Of a stretch of DNA of 64,000 nucleotides, positions 26,636-36,516 are shown in pieces; the stretch's first letter is position 1; every line of letters begins with the position of its first letter. This DNA comes from Brumimicrobium aurantiacum. Lineage in GTDB: Bacteria; Bacteroidota; Bacteroidia; Flavobacteriales_D; Crocinitomicaceae. Under the pieces are notes generated by a model. It saw nothing but the letters and a program-made list of their open reading frames with translations, was not told the DNA's origin and searched no databases. A program made the translations under genes and the position numbers. The stretch lies in NCBI RefSeq assembly GCF_003402975.1, contig NZ_QURB01000002.1, positions 101,051 to 165,050 on the forward strand, read 5' to 3'.

Positions 26636-26874
26636 TATTCCTTAGAATTTAAAATTCTTTCTCTGATTGAAGCTTTTACTTCATGATCACTATGAACACG
26701 TTCGTGTTTTAAATCATTTAGTCCTTTTTCGATTGAAATTTTACTTTCATTATCAAGCTCGTCCCACCAATCAAGCTCTTCTGTTACCTCTACAAAGTCT
26801 AATGATTTAAGGTAGTTGATAAGTGCTACCGTTTTGGAATCTTTTTCTTGTATTTTTAAACTATAGTTTTGCAT
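26635..26874 (-). CDS. Antitoxin of the ParE-like module
   Basis: 79 residues beginning MQNYSLKIQEKDSKTVALINYLKSLDFVEV, with an acidic middle (ELDWWDELDNESKISIEKGLNDL) and basic end ASIRERILNSKE. The short beta-strand plus helix N-terminus and the acidic toxin-binding part are usual for small ParE antitoxins in Bacteroidota; no named family is certain. First in the operon, coupled by TAATG to the toxin. Confidence 0.75.
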   Translation of the reverse strand: MQNYSLKIQEKDSKTVALINYLKSLDFVEVTEELDWWDELDNESKISIEKGLNDLKHERVHSDHEVKASIRERILNSKE

Positions 26875-27036
26875 TTCTTAAAATTGAGCTTTTATGTAGC
26901 TAAGTTACGGTATTGTATCGATATAAACAAATGAGTTTTATGGCCATATCAATTTGCAATAACTCTCCCAAATCTTCAACTTAATCTGTATTCACTTTCA
27001 TTTTATTTTTAACTTTATAAAAAAAATAAAAGGCCC

Positions 27037-28746
27037 ATGAAATTCACTTTTGATATAGAATCACCACATAAACAATACATACAAATCACTGCTGAAATTG
27101 AGGTTTCAAAAGCAGAAACAGAATTGTTTTTTCCTGCTTGGAGACCCGGTAGATATGAATTAGGTGATTTCGCTAAAAATGTAAATCACTTTCAAATTCT
27201 TGATGAAAAAGGGGAGAAGGTGGAATATCAAAAGTCGAATAAAAATACGTGGATTGTGCAAACCTCAAATGTGCAAACCATTACAGTGAAATATAGTTAT
27301 TATGCTAAGGATTTAAATGCGGGTTCTACTTTTTTAGATGCTTCTCAACTTTATGTTAATCCAGTAAATTGCTGTGTCTTTACTGATGAAATTTACAATG
27401 ATCCTATTCAAGTTGAATTAAATATTCCTGACGCTTGGGACGTTGCACATTCTTTAAAAGTTGATAACAATTCATTTACAGCTGCTAATTATGATGAATT
27501 GGTCGATAGTCCATTTATTTGTTCTGGAAATCTACAGAAAACAAGCTACACGGTAGAAGGGACAACTTTTTATATTTGGTTTAATGGGATAGTCAAACCT
27601 GATTGGAAACGTTTAGAAAACGATTTTAAAGCTTTTACGATATCGCAAATTAAGGCTTTTTCAAAATTCCCAACGGATGAATACCATTACTTAATTCAAG
27701 TTTTACCATACGCAACTTACCATGGAGTGGAGCATTCTAAATCAACGGTAATAACGCTTGGACCAAGTTATGCTGTTTTTGAAGAGTTTTACAAAGAATT
27801 ACTCGGGGTTAGTTCTCACGAATTGTATCATACTTGGAATGTAAAATCGATTCGTCCAGTTGAAATGATGCCTTATAACTTTAAAGAAGAAAACTATACA
27901 GAATTAGGTTATATCGCAGAAGGTGTTACGACTTATATGGGCGATTTGATGTTGTACAAAAGTGGTGTGTTTAACCTCAAACAGTATTTGCAAGAAATGG
28001 ACAAACAAATACAAAAACACATGGATAATTTTGGACGTTTAAATTATTCTGTAGCCGATTCTTCTTTTGATACATGGTTGGATGGTTATGTCCCAGGAGC
28101 ACCAGAACGAAAAGTGTCAATTTATACAGAAGGATGTTTGTTGGCCTTTATTTTAGATGTTCATATTTTAAAACATACCAATAATGAAAAATGTCTCGAC
28201 GATTTAATGCGAGAATTGTATCTTAATTATGGAGATAAGGGCATTGGCGTTTCAAAAGCAGACTATTTAAAAGAGGTAGAGAGAATCACGAATCAAACTA
28301 TGCAGTGGTTTTTTGACGATTATTTGCACGGAACAAAAGCATACACGCCATTATTGATAGAATGTTTAAATGAGATTGGAATAAAGTACAATTCAACACC
28401 TGTTAAAAGTGAATTTGCTGCTTATTTGGGGGCAAAGATTGTTGAAGTAAATGAGGCTACAAAAATTGCGGCTCTTTTTCCAAACAGTATTCTTGATCAA
28501 GCCGGGGCAATGGTGGGAGATGAGCTTTTAGCGATGAATGGAGTTTCAATTCAAAAAAATGCCGATCGTTGGGCCAGGTATTTCAAAAATGAGGAAAAAG
28601 TATTAATCGTAAATAGAGGAGGGAAGTTGATTCAATTGGAATTACCAAAAAGTGATGAAGTGTATTATCAGCGCTATTATTTGAGTCAAATGAAAGAATT
28701 GAGTCAAGCGCAAAAAGCTACTTTTGAGGCTTGGAAAACGGTGTAG
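27037..28746 (+). CDS. M61 family metallopeptidase (glycyl-aminopeptidase type) with PDZ domain
   Basis: Zinc aminopeptidase of the M61 family. 569 residues. The N-terminal beta domain (VSKAETELFFPAWRPGRYELGDF) is typical. SSHELYHTWNVKSIRP holds HExxH (His261, Glu262, His265), and YIAEGVTTYMGDLML supplies the third zinc ligand Glu. A C-terminal PDZ-like domain (about 445-545, NSILDQAGAMVGDELLAMNG) is present. No signal peptide is visible, so it is probably cytoplasmic. Confidence 0.9.
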   Translation: MKFTFDIESPHKQYIQITAEIEVSKAETELFFPAWRPGRYELGDFAKNVNHFQILDEKGEKVEYQKSNKNTWIVQTSNVQTITVKYSYYAKDLNAGSTFLDASQLYVNPVNCCVFTDEIYNDPIQVELNIPDAWDVAHSLKVDNNSFTAANYDELVDSPFICSGNLQKTSYTVEGTTFYIWFNGIVKPDWKRLENDFKAFTISQIKAFSKFPTDEYHYLIQVLPYATYHGVEHSKSTVITLGPSYAVFEEFYKELLGVSSHELYHTWNVKSIRPVEMMPYNFKEENYTELGYIAEGVTTYMGDLMLYKSGVFNLKQYLQEMDKQIQKHMDNFGRLNYSVADSSFDTWLDGYVPGAPERKVSIYTEGCLLAFILDVHILKHTNNEKCLDDLMRELYLNYGDKGIGVSKADYLKEVERITNQTMQWFFDDYLHGTKAYTPLLIECLNEIGIKYNSTPVKSEFAAYLGAKIVEVNEATKIAALFPNSILDQAGAMVGDELLAMNGVSIQKNADRWARYFKNEEKVLIVNRGGKLIQLELPKSDEVYYQRYYLSQMKELSQAQKATFEAWKTV

Positions 28747-28768
28747 AAATATAAATGAGTCTAATAAA

Positions 28769-28803
28769 AAAATGGAAGGATAGTTAATCTATTCTTCCAT
28801 TTT
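28769..28803. terminator. Terminator between convergent M61 peptidase and bioF-like genes
   Basis: AAAATGGAAGGATAG (28769-28783) pairs with 28789-28803 over 15 bp with one G-T wobble, loop TTAAT, A-rich before and T-rich after, so it can serve both strands. Confidence 0.8.
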
Positions 28804-28829
28804 TAGTTTTTATCGTAAACGAATAGAAC

Positions 28830-29918
28830 TTAATCCATTTCCTCTTCAATAAGGTCATGTAAATGATCTATTTCTTCTTTCGTATTGTTGGCGTGTAATG
28901 AAAATCTCAAACATTCTTTCTCGAATGGTACTGCAGGTGAAAATACAGCAACAGTACCAACTTTGTGATCGTGAAGTTTGCCCTCTACAGTTCGAATCTC
29001 TTTTCTGTCTTTAAGTCTTAAGATTTTAATGGGAGAACTGTCATCACTGGTTAATCTAAATTCCGAAAACTTCTCATTGAAATACTGTACATTTGACTGT
29101 AACTTCTTTTGTTGAGCATTAAAGTCAGCATTTTCAAAAATATGTAATGATCGTGCAACTGTAGATTCATTTAGAGCGGTTGTAAAAATGAATGTTCTTG
29201 CAAAATTAGTAAGAAAGTCAGTACTGATTTTACTTCCAACAATACAAGCTCCATTGCTACTGAATGCTTTTCCAAATGTAAAAATACGTAGGAATGGTTT
29301 TACATTTAAGGCTTGACAGTATCCGTTTCCGTTTTCTCCATACACACCACCACTATGGGCTTCATCAACAATAAGAAAAGCATTATATTTTTCACAAAGT
29401 GCTTGCATCTCTTTTATTGGTGCTAAGTCTCCATCCATTGAATAAAGACCTTCAACAGCCACAAAACAATGGGTAGCATTTTGTTGCTGAAGTTTCTTTT
29501 CTAAATCAGCCAGATCATTGTGTTTAAACTTTTTTCTATTAGCTAATGACAAACGCATTCCATCAATCATGCTTGCATGTGCGCTTTCATCGTACAAAAT
29601 TATATCTCCTCGTTGAGGAATAGACGCGAATACTCCTACATTGGCATCGTAACCTGAATTGAAAATTAGTGCTGATTCATCATTGAAGAATTGAGCACAT
29701 TTTTGTTCCAGTTTTAAAATTGAGTTAGTTGTACCAGAAATTAATCTTGAACTTCCAGGCTTTTCGTCTACGTCTTTAGGTGATTGCATTTCTACTAATG
29801 AAAGATAATCATTTGAGAAAAAATCTGTAAACCCTTCATAAGATCTAAGTTTACGAATGTTTAATTCTATCGTGCGTTTATCCAACGCTGATTTCATAAA
29901 TGTCTCTATATTGTTCAT
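28830..29918 (-). CDS. Alpha-oxoamine synthase family aminotransferase (BioF-like)
   Basis: PLP enzyme that condenses an acyl-CoA with an amino acid. 362 residues, slightly short for the ~385 of BioF. PGSSRLISGTTNSILKLEQK, ALIFNSGYDANVGVFASI, YDESAHASMIDGMRLS, VAVEGLYSMDGDLAPI, FLIVDEAHSGGVYG and FTFGKAFSSNGACIVG (PLP Lys in GKA) are present in order. Members include BioF (8-amino-7-oxononanoate), Kbl (2-amino-3-ketobutyrate) and serine palmitoyltransferase; the short form and sequence fit BioF best, but no other bio gene is nearby. Confidence 0.82.
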   Translation of the reverse strand: MNNIETFMKSALDKRTIELNIRKLRSYEGFTDFFSNDYLSLVEMQSPKDVDEKPGSSRLISGTTNSILKLEQKCAQFFNDESALIFNSGYDANVGVFASIPQRGDIILYDESAHASMIDGMRLSLANRKKFKHNDLADLEKKLQQQNATHCFVAVEGLYSMDGDLAPIKEMQALCEKYNAFLIVDEAHSGGVYGENGNGYCQALNVKPFLRIFTFGKAFSSNGACIVGSKISTDFLTNFARTFIFTTALNESTVARSLHIFENADFNAQQKKLQSNVQYFNEKFSEFRLTSDDSSPIKILRLKDRKEIRTVEGKLHDHKVGTVAVFSPAVPFEKECLRFSLHANNTKEEIDHLHDLIEEEMD

Positions 29919-30104
29919 TTAAAGTAGTTTTCCGTTAGTTAAGGATTAAGTTTTAGTTGATTTGTTTCTGCTTTTTATTCAATAAACCTAGTGTAGCCTA
30001 CAGCTTATATTATGACTTTGCTAAGGTAATTTAATTAACGATTTATTAATGCGTTTTTTTAAAGAAAGTAGTTATCTAATAAAGTAGTCATTGACTTTAA
30101 TGAA

Positions 30105-30839
30105 TTAGAAATAAATTTCAATCCCAAAATTGAACCCTAAGGCATAAGCTTTCCTAATATATGGAGATTGCGTATCATAACTACTGTTCAATTGTCTTCT
30201 ACCTTCGAGCATTGCAAAAATTCCATAGTGTTCAGAAAACTTTATTTGTGTTCCTAAAGTAGCGACTGCATCCACTAAAAAGTAGTTGAATTTATCTGTT
30301 TCATTTGTCGTAACAGTCTTTTCATTATTATTTATATCAAGTGTTGTGGTTTCTTTTTTCATTGAAATAAAGGCTTTCGGCATCACACCAACTCCACCAT
30401 AAAATGAAATTTCATCACCAAAAGTATAAGCCAAACGAATAGGGAAGGAAATGTGACGATATGTATTGGTGTACTTATAAAGTGAGTCGTTTTCTGAAAA
30501 ATTGTATGATTCAGCATTCGCAGCGTATCCAGCACCAATTTCAAATTTCATGTGTTGATTCAATTTTGTTCTCACACCAGCATTAAATCCGGTTTCCCAT
30601 TCTGCAGTTTCATTGGCTCTTTCACCGATTGGTTTTGCAAAAACTCCTTCATTGATTTCCAAAGTCCTGAATGTGTACGATGGACTGGCCCCAAAATATA
30701 TTTCAGTTCCACTTTTGTTATTGGAAGTTACATCAAGATCGGTGCTTTCCTTTTTTTTAGTTTCTTCATTATTCGTGATTATTTGTGTGCCACCATAAAG
30801 ATAGCTTGTCAAAAACAAAAGGGTAATAAGGTATTTCAT
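30105..30839 (-). CDS. Outer-membrane beta-barrel protein (porin-family type)
   Basis: 244 residues. MKYLITLLFLTSYLYGGTQ looks like a signal peptide. The rest alternates polar and hydrophobic residues, with GAGYAANAESYNF, RHISFPIRLAYTFGDEISFYGGVGVMPKAF, QIKFSEHYGIFAMLEGRRQL and a terminal aromatic AYALGFNFGIEIYF, the usual C-terminal strand of small outer-membrane barrels. No function can be assigned. The 186 bp to the preceding bioF-like gene hold no gene I can see. Confidence 0.75.
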   Translation of the reverse strand: MKYLITLLFLTSYLYGGTQIITNNEETKKKESTDLDVTSNNKSGTEIYFGASPSYTFRTLEINEGVFAKPIGERANETAEWETGFNAGVRTKLNQHMKFEIGAGYAANAESYNFSENDSLYKYTNTYRHISFPIRLAYTFGDEISFYGGVGVMPKAFISMKKETTTLDINNNEKTVTTNETDKFNYFLVDAVATLGTQIKFSEHYGIFAMLEGRRQLNSSYDTQSPYIRKAYALGFNFGIEIYF

Positions 30840-30938
30840 GATATTTTAATAAAAATTGAGAAATGATATTTGAAAATTCAACTTATATTTAGCTAATTAA
30901 AGGAAAAAATTAAAATTAACCTTCATTAAAATTATTTT

Positions 30939-33830
30939 ATGTCAACAAATAAAGATAAAAAGAAGAAATCTGTGTTTAAAAGTATCCTTAAAATTACGGG
31001 AATTACTTTTTTATTAATCATTCTTGCGGTAGTGCTTATTCCTTTCTTTTTTAAGGATGAGATCAAAGATTTGGCTTTGAAAGAAGCGAATAAAATGTTG
31101 AAAGCAGATGTAGCAGTCGGAGATTTTGATCTTACCATTTTCACTTCTTTTCCCAAAATGAAACTTTCTTTCGAAGATGTTTCTGTTACCGGTAGAGACA
31201 ACTTTGATAGCTTAAAGCTAGTTGACATGAAAAGCTTCGAGGCAAACCTTGATTTTTGGAGTGTTGTGAATATGGAGGATATCTCAGTTCGTTCAGTAAG
31301 CTTAATTGAACCAAATATTCACGTGAAAGTACTTGAATCTGGTGAAGCCAATTATGATATTATGAAATCTACTGAGGAAATGGCAGAAGAGGGGACAGAT
31401 ACGACTGCTTCTGATTTTAAATTCTCTTTAGAATATTATGAGATTGTTGATGGTAATATTATTTACGATGATCAACTTGGTGATATGTATGCGAAAATTA
31501 AAAATGTGACTCATTCAGGTACGGGTGATATGACAGCAGACGTTATAGATTTCGAAACAGAAACAGAAATTGATGCACTTACTTATGAGATGGATGGAAT
31601 TCCATATTTATCAGAGGTTAAAACAGATCTTGTGATGAATCTACTTATGGAGTATAAAGATGGTAGTGAAAAATATACTTTAAAGGAAAATGAATTGCAA
31701 CTTAATGCTCTGAAGTTGTCTTTTGATGGATTTTATGAGATGTTTAAAGGCTATGATGAAATGAACATTAAGTTAAACGCTGATAATACAAGTTTTAAAG
31801 ACTTACTATCATTAATCCCTGCTTTTTATCACACAGGATATGAAAGTATGGTAGCCAAAGGAAGTATGAGCTTAAATGCTTTTGTAAAAGGTAAACTTGA
31901 TGATGTAAATTATCCTGCGTGGGATGTAGCAGCTAATGTTAGTGGTGCATCTATCGTTTATCCTGATATGCCTGCTTCAATTGATAATATAAAAATTGTT
32001 GGTGGTTCAACTTTTAATGGAGGAACGAATCTTGATGATATGACTGTGGACATCGATCAATTTAAGGCTGATTTCGTTGGTAATAGCATAGATGCTAATT
32101 TTTTCATGAGAAATCCTATGACAGATCCTTATATGAAGTCTAAAATCAATATGAATGTGGATTTGTCTACGTTAGATCAGGTTTACCCTATGGAAGGTGA
32201 AGAGTATACTGGGAAATTAGTTTCTGATATTTCTATTGAAGGACGTATGTCAACCCTTGAAAAAGAGGAGTATGACAAATTTAATGCACAAGGAGAACTG
32301 AATTTGAAAGGTTTCCATTATGCTTCTGATGATCTTCCAGCTCCTGTAGATATTCAAGATATGTTATTTGAATTTTCTCCACAACAACTGAAGTTATCTA
32401 ATTTGAATGCCACGATGGGGAAAAGTGATTTTGCTATGGAAGGTGAAGTGAAAAATTACATGGACTATATGTTTAATGAAGGGGCTTTAAAAGGAGAGTT
32501 TAAATACCACTCAAATCTTTTAGATGTCGATGAACTGATGCCACCAAGTACTTCAACAGAAGAGTCTACATCTGAAACAACCGAAGATGTACCAACAGAA
32601 ACTAGCGAGGAAGCGATTTTAATTCCAGAGAATATCGATTTTGTTTTAAATACATCTATAGACAAAATCATTTATGATGGAATGGATATAAATGCCGTTC
32701 AAGGTCAAGTTGTGATAAAAGACCAAGAAGCAATTTTGAATGATTTAGAAATGCAAACTTTAGGTGGGCGTGTTGGAATGAGTGGTAAATACAATACACA
32801 AAATAAAGCAGTTCCAAAGGTTGAATTTAATTACAGCATTAAAGATCTCGATATTCAAGAATTGACGAAGAACTTTGTTACGATCGATAAATTAGCTCCA
32901 GTAGCGAAATATACATCAGGGAAAATTTCTTCTGATTTCTCAATGACCACTAGTTTGAAGCCATCATTAGAACCAATATATAATACTTTAGCAGGAGATG
33001 GATCACTTTTTTCCAATAGAGTTTCAATTACAGGCTTTGAACCTTTAGAAAAATTGGCAGATGCCATTCAAATTCCAAAAATTGGTCAACAAACTTTAGA
33101 TAATATCAATGCTACTTTTGAATTTTCAGAGGGAAAAGTTAGGGTAAAACCGTTTGACATTAAAATGGGAGATATTAAGACGAATGTGAGTGGTACAACT
33201 TCATTCTTGCAAGAAATCGATTATGAAATGGTGATGAATATTCCAAAGGAAGAAATTCCAGGTGAAGTGTTGAGAATTGCAGAGCAAGCCATTGAAAAAG
33301 CGAAGAATATTCCAGGCTTTAATATGAAAGAATTACCGAATAATATCCCTGTTACCGCTTTAATTACAAATACAATTACAGAGCCTAAGATTAAAACAAA
33401 CATGAAAGAAAAAATCATGGAGCTTGGAGGTGATATTAAAGGCGGAGTTCAAGATTATGTCGATGATAAAATTGAGGAAGTAAAAGACAGCATTAAAAAC
33501 GTTGTTGACGATAAAGTAAATGAAGCAAAGGAAGAACTTGAAAAGAAAAAACAAGAACTTCTGGATGCTGCGCAAAAAGAAGCAGATAAAATAAAAGAAG
33601 AAGGGAAAAAATTGGCCGAAAAAACAAGAGCAGAAGCCGATAAAAATGCGCAGAAGTTAATTGATGAAGCAGGTTCGAATGTGTTTAAAAAGAAAGCTGC
33701 AGAAGTTGCTGCCAAAAAGGTAAGAGAAAAAGGGGAAGAGGCCGCTGAAAAAATAGAAAGTGAAGCCAACAAGCGAGCAGATGATGTAATGGAAAAAGCA
33801 CGTGAAAAGGCCAATGAAATGAAATATTGA
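30939..33830 (+). CDS. AsmA-family envelope protein with long charged coiled-coil tail
   Basis: 963 residues. One N-terminal membrane anchor (SILKITGITFLLIILAVVLIPFFF, about 13-36), then AsmA-type beta-rich periplasmic body (LKEANKMLKADVAVGDFDLT ..., and an AsmA-like C-terminal region about 630-810 with FEFSEGKVRVKPFDIKMGDI). AsmA-like proteins are thought to move phospholipids across the periplasm. After about residue 822 comes ~140 residues of almost pure Lys/Glu/Ala helix (VDDKIEEVKDSIKNVVDDKV, KKKAAEVAAKKVREKGEEAA). A Ser/Thr/Glu-rich linker lies near 535-555. The coil could bind peptidoglycan or partners; that is inference. Confidence 0.85.
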   Translation: MSTNKDKKKKSVFKSILKITGITFLLIILAVVLIPFFFKDEIKDLALKEANKMLKADVAVGDFDLTIFTSFPKMKLSFEDVSVTGRDNFDSLKLVDMKSFEANLDFWSVVNMEDISVRSVSLIEPNIHVKVLESGEANYDIMKSTEEMAEEGTDTTASDFKFSLEYYEIVDGNIIYDDQLGDMYAKIKNVTHSGTGDMTADVIDFETETEIDALTYEMDGIPYLSEVKTDLVMNLLMEYKDGSEKYTLKENELQLNALKLSFDGFYEMFKGYDEMNIKLNADNTSFKDLLSLIPAFYHTGYESMVAKGSMSLNAFVKGKLDDVNYPAWDVAANVSGASIVYPDMPASIDNIKIVGGSTFNGGTNLDDMTVDIDQFKADFVGNSIDANFFMRNPMTDPYMKSKINMNVDLSTLDQVYPMEGEEYTGKLVSDISIEGRMSTLEKEEYDKFNAQGELNLKGFHYASDDLPAPVDIQDMLFEFSPQQLKLSNLNATMGKSDFAMEGEVKNYMDYMFNEGALKGEFKYHSNLLDVDELMPPSTSTEESTSETTEDVPTETSEEAILIPENIDFVLNTSIDKIIYDGMDINAVQGQVVIKDQEAILNDLEMQTLGGRVGMSGKYNTQNKAVPKVEFNYSIKDLDIQELTKNFVTIDKLAPVAKYTSGKISSDFSMTTSLKPSLEPIYNTLAGDGSLFSNRVSITGFEPLEKLADAIQIPKIGQQTLDNINATFEFSEGKVRVKPFDIKMGDIKTNVSGTTSFLQEIDYEMVMNIPKEEIPGEVLRIAEQAIEKAKNIPGFNMKELPNNIPVTALITNTITEPKIKTNMKEKIMELGGDIKGGVQDYVDDKIEEVKDSIKNVVDDKVNEAKEELEKKKQELLDAAQKEADKIKEEGKKLAEKTRAEADKNAQKLIDEAGSNVFKKKAAEVAAKKVREKGEEAAEKIESEANKRADDVMEKAREKANEMKY

Positions 33831-33852
33831 ATACGATTTAAAGACAGAGAAG

Positions 33853-33877
33853 GGAGGGCATTTGCTCTCCTTTTTTT
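33853..33877 (+). terminator. Terminator after the AsmA-like gene
   Basis: GGAGGGC (33853-33859) pairs with GCTCTCC (33864-33870), one G-T wobble, ATTT loop, followed by seven T. Confidence 0.8.
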
Positions 33878-34002
33878 GTTTCACATTTTAAGTGAAATTT
33901 CAATAGCAACAGATGGAAATATATACAGCTTTAACCCGCATTTTATTTACCGAAACTGAATAATTTAACTAAACATTGTTATTTTAGCGAACCTAATCAT
34001 TT

Positions 34003-35442
34003 ATGAATCATTATTTAAAATTTAGAAACGTGATAGATAAAATAAAATTTGGAACAGATGGCTGGAGAGCAGTGATCGGAGATACATATACAATTAGAAA
34101 TATTGCTCGTGTGGCAGAAGGTACGGCACAATGGGTTAAACAACAATCAGATTCACCATCAATTGTGATAGGTCATGATTGTAGATTTAATGGTAGAATG
34201 TTTATGGAAACAGCCATTAAAGTTTACCTAAATCACGGAATCAAGGTGTACTATGCAGACGGATTTGTTTCTACACCTATGGTTTCTATGGGTACAAAGG
34301 AATATGGTGCAAATATCGGAGTAGTTTTAACGGCTTCTCATAACCCTCCTTCTTATGGCGGATATAAATTAAAATCAAATCATGGTGGACCACTTTTGCC
34401 AGCAAAAATTCAAGAGGTAGAAGATTTAATTCCTGACGAATTAGCTGTAGAGAAATACACTGCTGATTTGGACGCGGCAAAAAAATCAGGACAATTGATT
34501 AAAGTTGATCTAGAAGGAGCTTACATCAATGCTATAAAAGAAAATTTTGATATCGAGGCCATTAAAAACTCTGGATTAAATTTAGCTTTTGACGCGATGT
34601 ATGGATCAGGTCAAAACGTTTTGAAACCATTGTTTCCAGACATGTCGTTTTTACACTGTGAGCACAATCCAGGATTTATGGGACAAGCTCCAGAGCCAAT
34701 TGCAAAAAACTTAAAAGAATTAGAAGCTTTCATTAAATCAAATGGAAACATCGATGCTGCACTTGCAACAGATGGAGATGCCGACCGTATTGGTTTGTAT
34801 GGAAAAGATGGAGAATTTATCGACTCTCACCACATCATTTTATTGTTGATTCACTACATGGTGAAATACAAAGGAATGTCAGGAAAAGTTGTAACAGCAT
34901 TTAGTTGTTCTCCTAAAATCGCCAAAATGTGTGAGCATTACGGTTTAGAGCATCAAACAGTGAAAATTGGATTTAAGCATATTGCTGGAATCATGATTGA
35001 TGAAGATGTTTTACTTGGTGGTGAAGAATCTGGAGGAATTGCAACAAAAGGACATATTCCTGAACGTGATGGAATTTGGATGGGAATGATCATCTGGGAA
35101 TTCATGGCGAAATCTGGTAAATCATTGGCTTCATTAATTGATGAGGTATATGAGATTGTTGGAGGATTTAAATTCGAAAGAAGTGATTTACATATTAGCG
35201 AAGATTTAAAATTAGAAATCATTGAGAATTGTAAAAACAATGTTTACGCTTCATTTGGAGAATACAAAGTAGATAAAGTTGAAACAATTGATGGATTTAA
35301 GTTCTATTTACCAAACGACAGTTGGGTAATGATTCGTCCTTCAGGAACAGAACCTGTTTTAAGGGTTTATGCCGAGGCAACAGATCTTGATGAAGTAAGA
35401 AAAATATTAAAGACCACAGAAACAACACTTCTTAAGCAATAG
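34003..35442 (+). CDS. Phosphohexomutase (phosphoglucomutase/phosphomannomutase family)
   Basis: Interconverts hexose 1- and 6-phosphates for sugar nucleotide synthesis. 479 residues, four alpha-D-phosphohexomutase domains. IKFGTDGWRAVIGDTYT begins domain 1; VLTASHNPPSYGGYKLKSNH holds the phospho-Ser near residue 112; ATDGDADRIGLYG is the metal loop; GGEESGGIATKGHIPERDGI is the sugar loop; and IRPSGTEPVLRVYAEA the phosphate-binding loop. Glucose versus mannose preference cannot be told. Three bases separate it from aroC, suggesting cotranscription. Confidence 0.92.
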   Translation: MNHYLKFRNVIDKIKFGTDGWRAVIGDTYTIRNIARVAEGTAQWVKQQSDSPSIVIGHDCRFNGRMFMETAIKVYLNHGIKVYYADGFVSTPMVSMGTKEYGANIGVVLTASHNPPSYGGYKLKSNHGGPLLPAKIQEVEDLIPDELAVEKYTADLDAAKKSGQLIKVDLEGAYINAIKENFDIEAIKNSGLNLAFDAMYGSGQNVLKPLFPDMSFLHCEHNPGFMGQAPEPIAKNLKELEAFIKSNGNIDAALATDGDADRIGLYGKDGEFIDSHHIILLLIHYMVKYKGMSGKVVTAFSCSPKIAKMCEHYGLEHQTVKIGFKHIAGIMIDEDVLLGGEESGGIATKGHIPERDGIWMGMIIWEFMAKSGKSLASLIDEVYEIVGGFKFERSDLHISEDLKLEIIENCKNNVYASFGEYKVDKVETIDGFKFYLPNDSWVMIRPSGTEPVLRVYAEATDLDEVRKILKTTETTLLKQ

Positions 35443-35445
35443 TGA

Positions 35446-36513
35446 ATGTCTGGGAATTCAATTGGACATACGTTTAAATTAACCACCTATGGTGAATCTC
35501 ATGGTGAAGCCATTGGTGGTGTAATTGACGGTGTTCCTTCAAATTTTAAAATAGATTTAGAGGCTGTTCAACGTGAGTTAGATAGAAGAAAACCTGGACA
35601 ATCTTCTATTGTTACTCAACGGAAAGAGTCTGACACTGTGCGTTTTCTTTCGGGTATTTTCGAAGGAAAAACAACAGGATCTCCAATTGGATTTATCATA
35701 GAAAATGAAAATCAAAAATCGAAAGATTATAGTCATTTGAAGGATGTATATCGTCCTTCTCATGCTGATTTTACTTACGATAAAAAATATGGTCACAGAG
35801 ATTACCGAGGAGGTGGTCGTTCAAGTGCTAGAGAAACCGCAAGTAGAGTGGTTGCTGGTGCTATAGCTAAACAATTTTTAGCACAGAAAGGAATTCAAAT
35901 TAATGCTTTTGTTAGTCAGGTTGGAAAAATCAAGTTGCAAGGAGATTTAACTCAAATTAAGCTCCCAGAAACTGAGAATATTGTCCGTTGTCCTGATTCG
36001 GAGGTAGCCAATCAAATGATTGATTACATTAAAGAAATTAGGAAAGAAGGCGATACAATTGGTGGAGTTATTTTTGCTAAAATCACTGGACTAGAAGCAG
36101 GAGTAGGCGAACCAGTTTTTGATAAACTACATGCTGATCTTGGAAAAGCAATGCTTTCTATTAATGCAGTGAAAGGATTTGAATATGGTTCTGGATTTTC
36201 TGGAGTTGAAATGAAAGGAAGTCAGCACAATGACGAGTTTCTAACAGATGGAACAACAAAAAGTAATTTTAGCGGTGGAATACAAGGTGGAATTTCAAAT
36301 GGAAATCCAATTTATTTTAATGTAGCTTTTAAACCTGTTGCAACGATAATGCAAGCTCAAAAAAGTATAAATACTGCAATGGAAAGCGTTACTGTAGACG
36401 GGAAAGGAAGACACGACCCATGTGTTGTTCCACGCGCAGTGCCTATTGTAGAAGCAATGGCAGCAATCACAGTATTAAATCATTATTTGCGAAATAAAAT
36501 GACACAATTTTAG
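35446..36513 (+). CDS. aroC: Chorismate synthase
   Basis: Last step of the shikimate pathway (EPSP to chorismate), requiring reduced FMN. 355 residues, normal length. [23 protein letters not shown] is the N-terminal signature, [18 protein letters not shown] and [18 protein letters not shown] are FMN-contact motifs, and [21 protein letters not shown] is the third family signature. Start at ATG 35446, three bases after the mutase stop; the symporter follows three bases after its stop. Confidence 0.97.
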   Translation: MSGNSIGHTFKLTTYGESHGEAIGGVIDGVPSNFKIDLEAVQRELDRRKPGQSSIVTQRKESDTVRFLSGIFEGKTTGSPIGFIIENENQKSKDYSHLKDVYRPSHADFTYDKKYGHRDYRGGGRSSARETASRVVAGAIAKQFLAQKGIQINAFVSQVGKIKLQGDLTQIKLPETENIVRCPDSEVANQMIDYIKEIRKEGDTIGGVIFAKITGLEAGVGEPVFDKLHADLGKAMLSINAVKGFEYGSGFSGVEMKGSQHNDEFLTDGTTKSNFSGGIQGGISNGNPIYFNVAFKPVATIMQAQKSINTAMESVTVDGKGRHDPCVVPRAVPIVEAMAAITVLNHYLRNKMTQF

Positions 36514-36516
36514 ACT

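Noticed and set aside
33455..33814. 119-residue open frame on the minus strand inside the AsmA-like gene
   Set aside because: Low-complexity Ser/Ala/Phe product that mirrors the Lys/Glu/Ala coil codons of the real gene.
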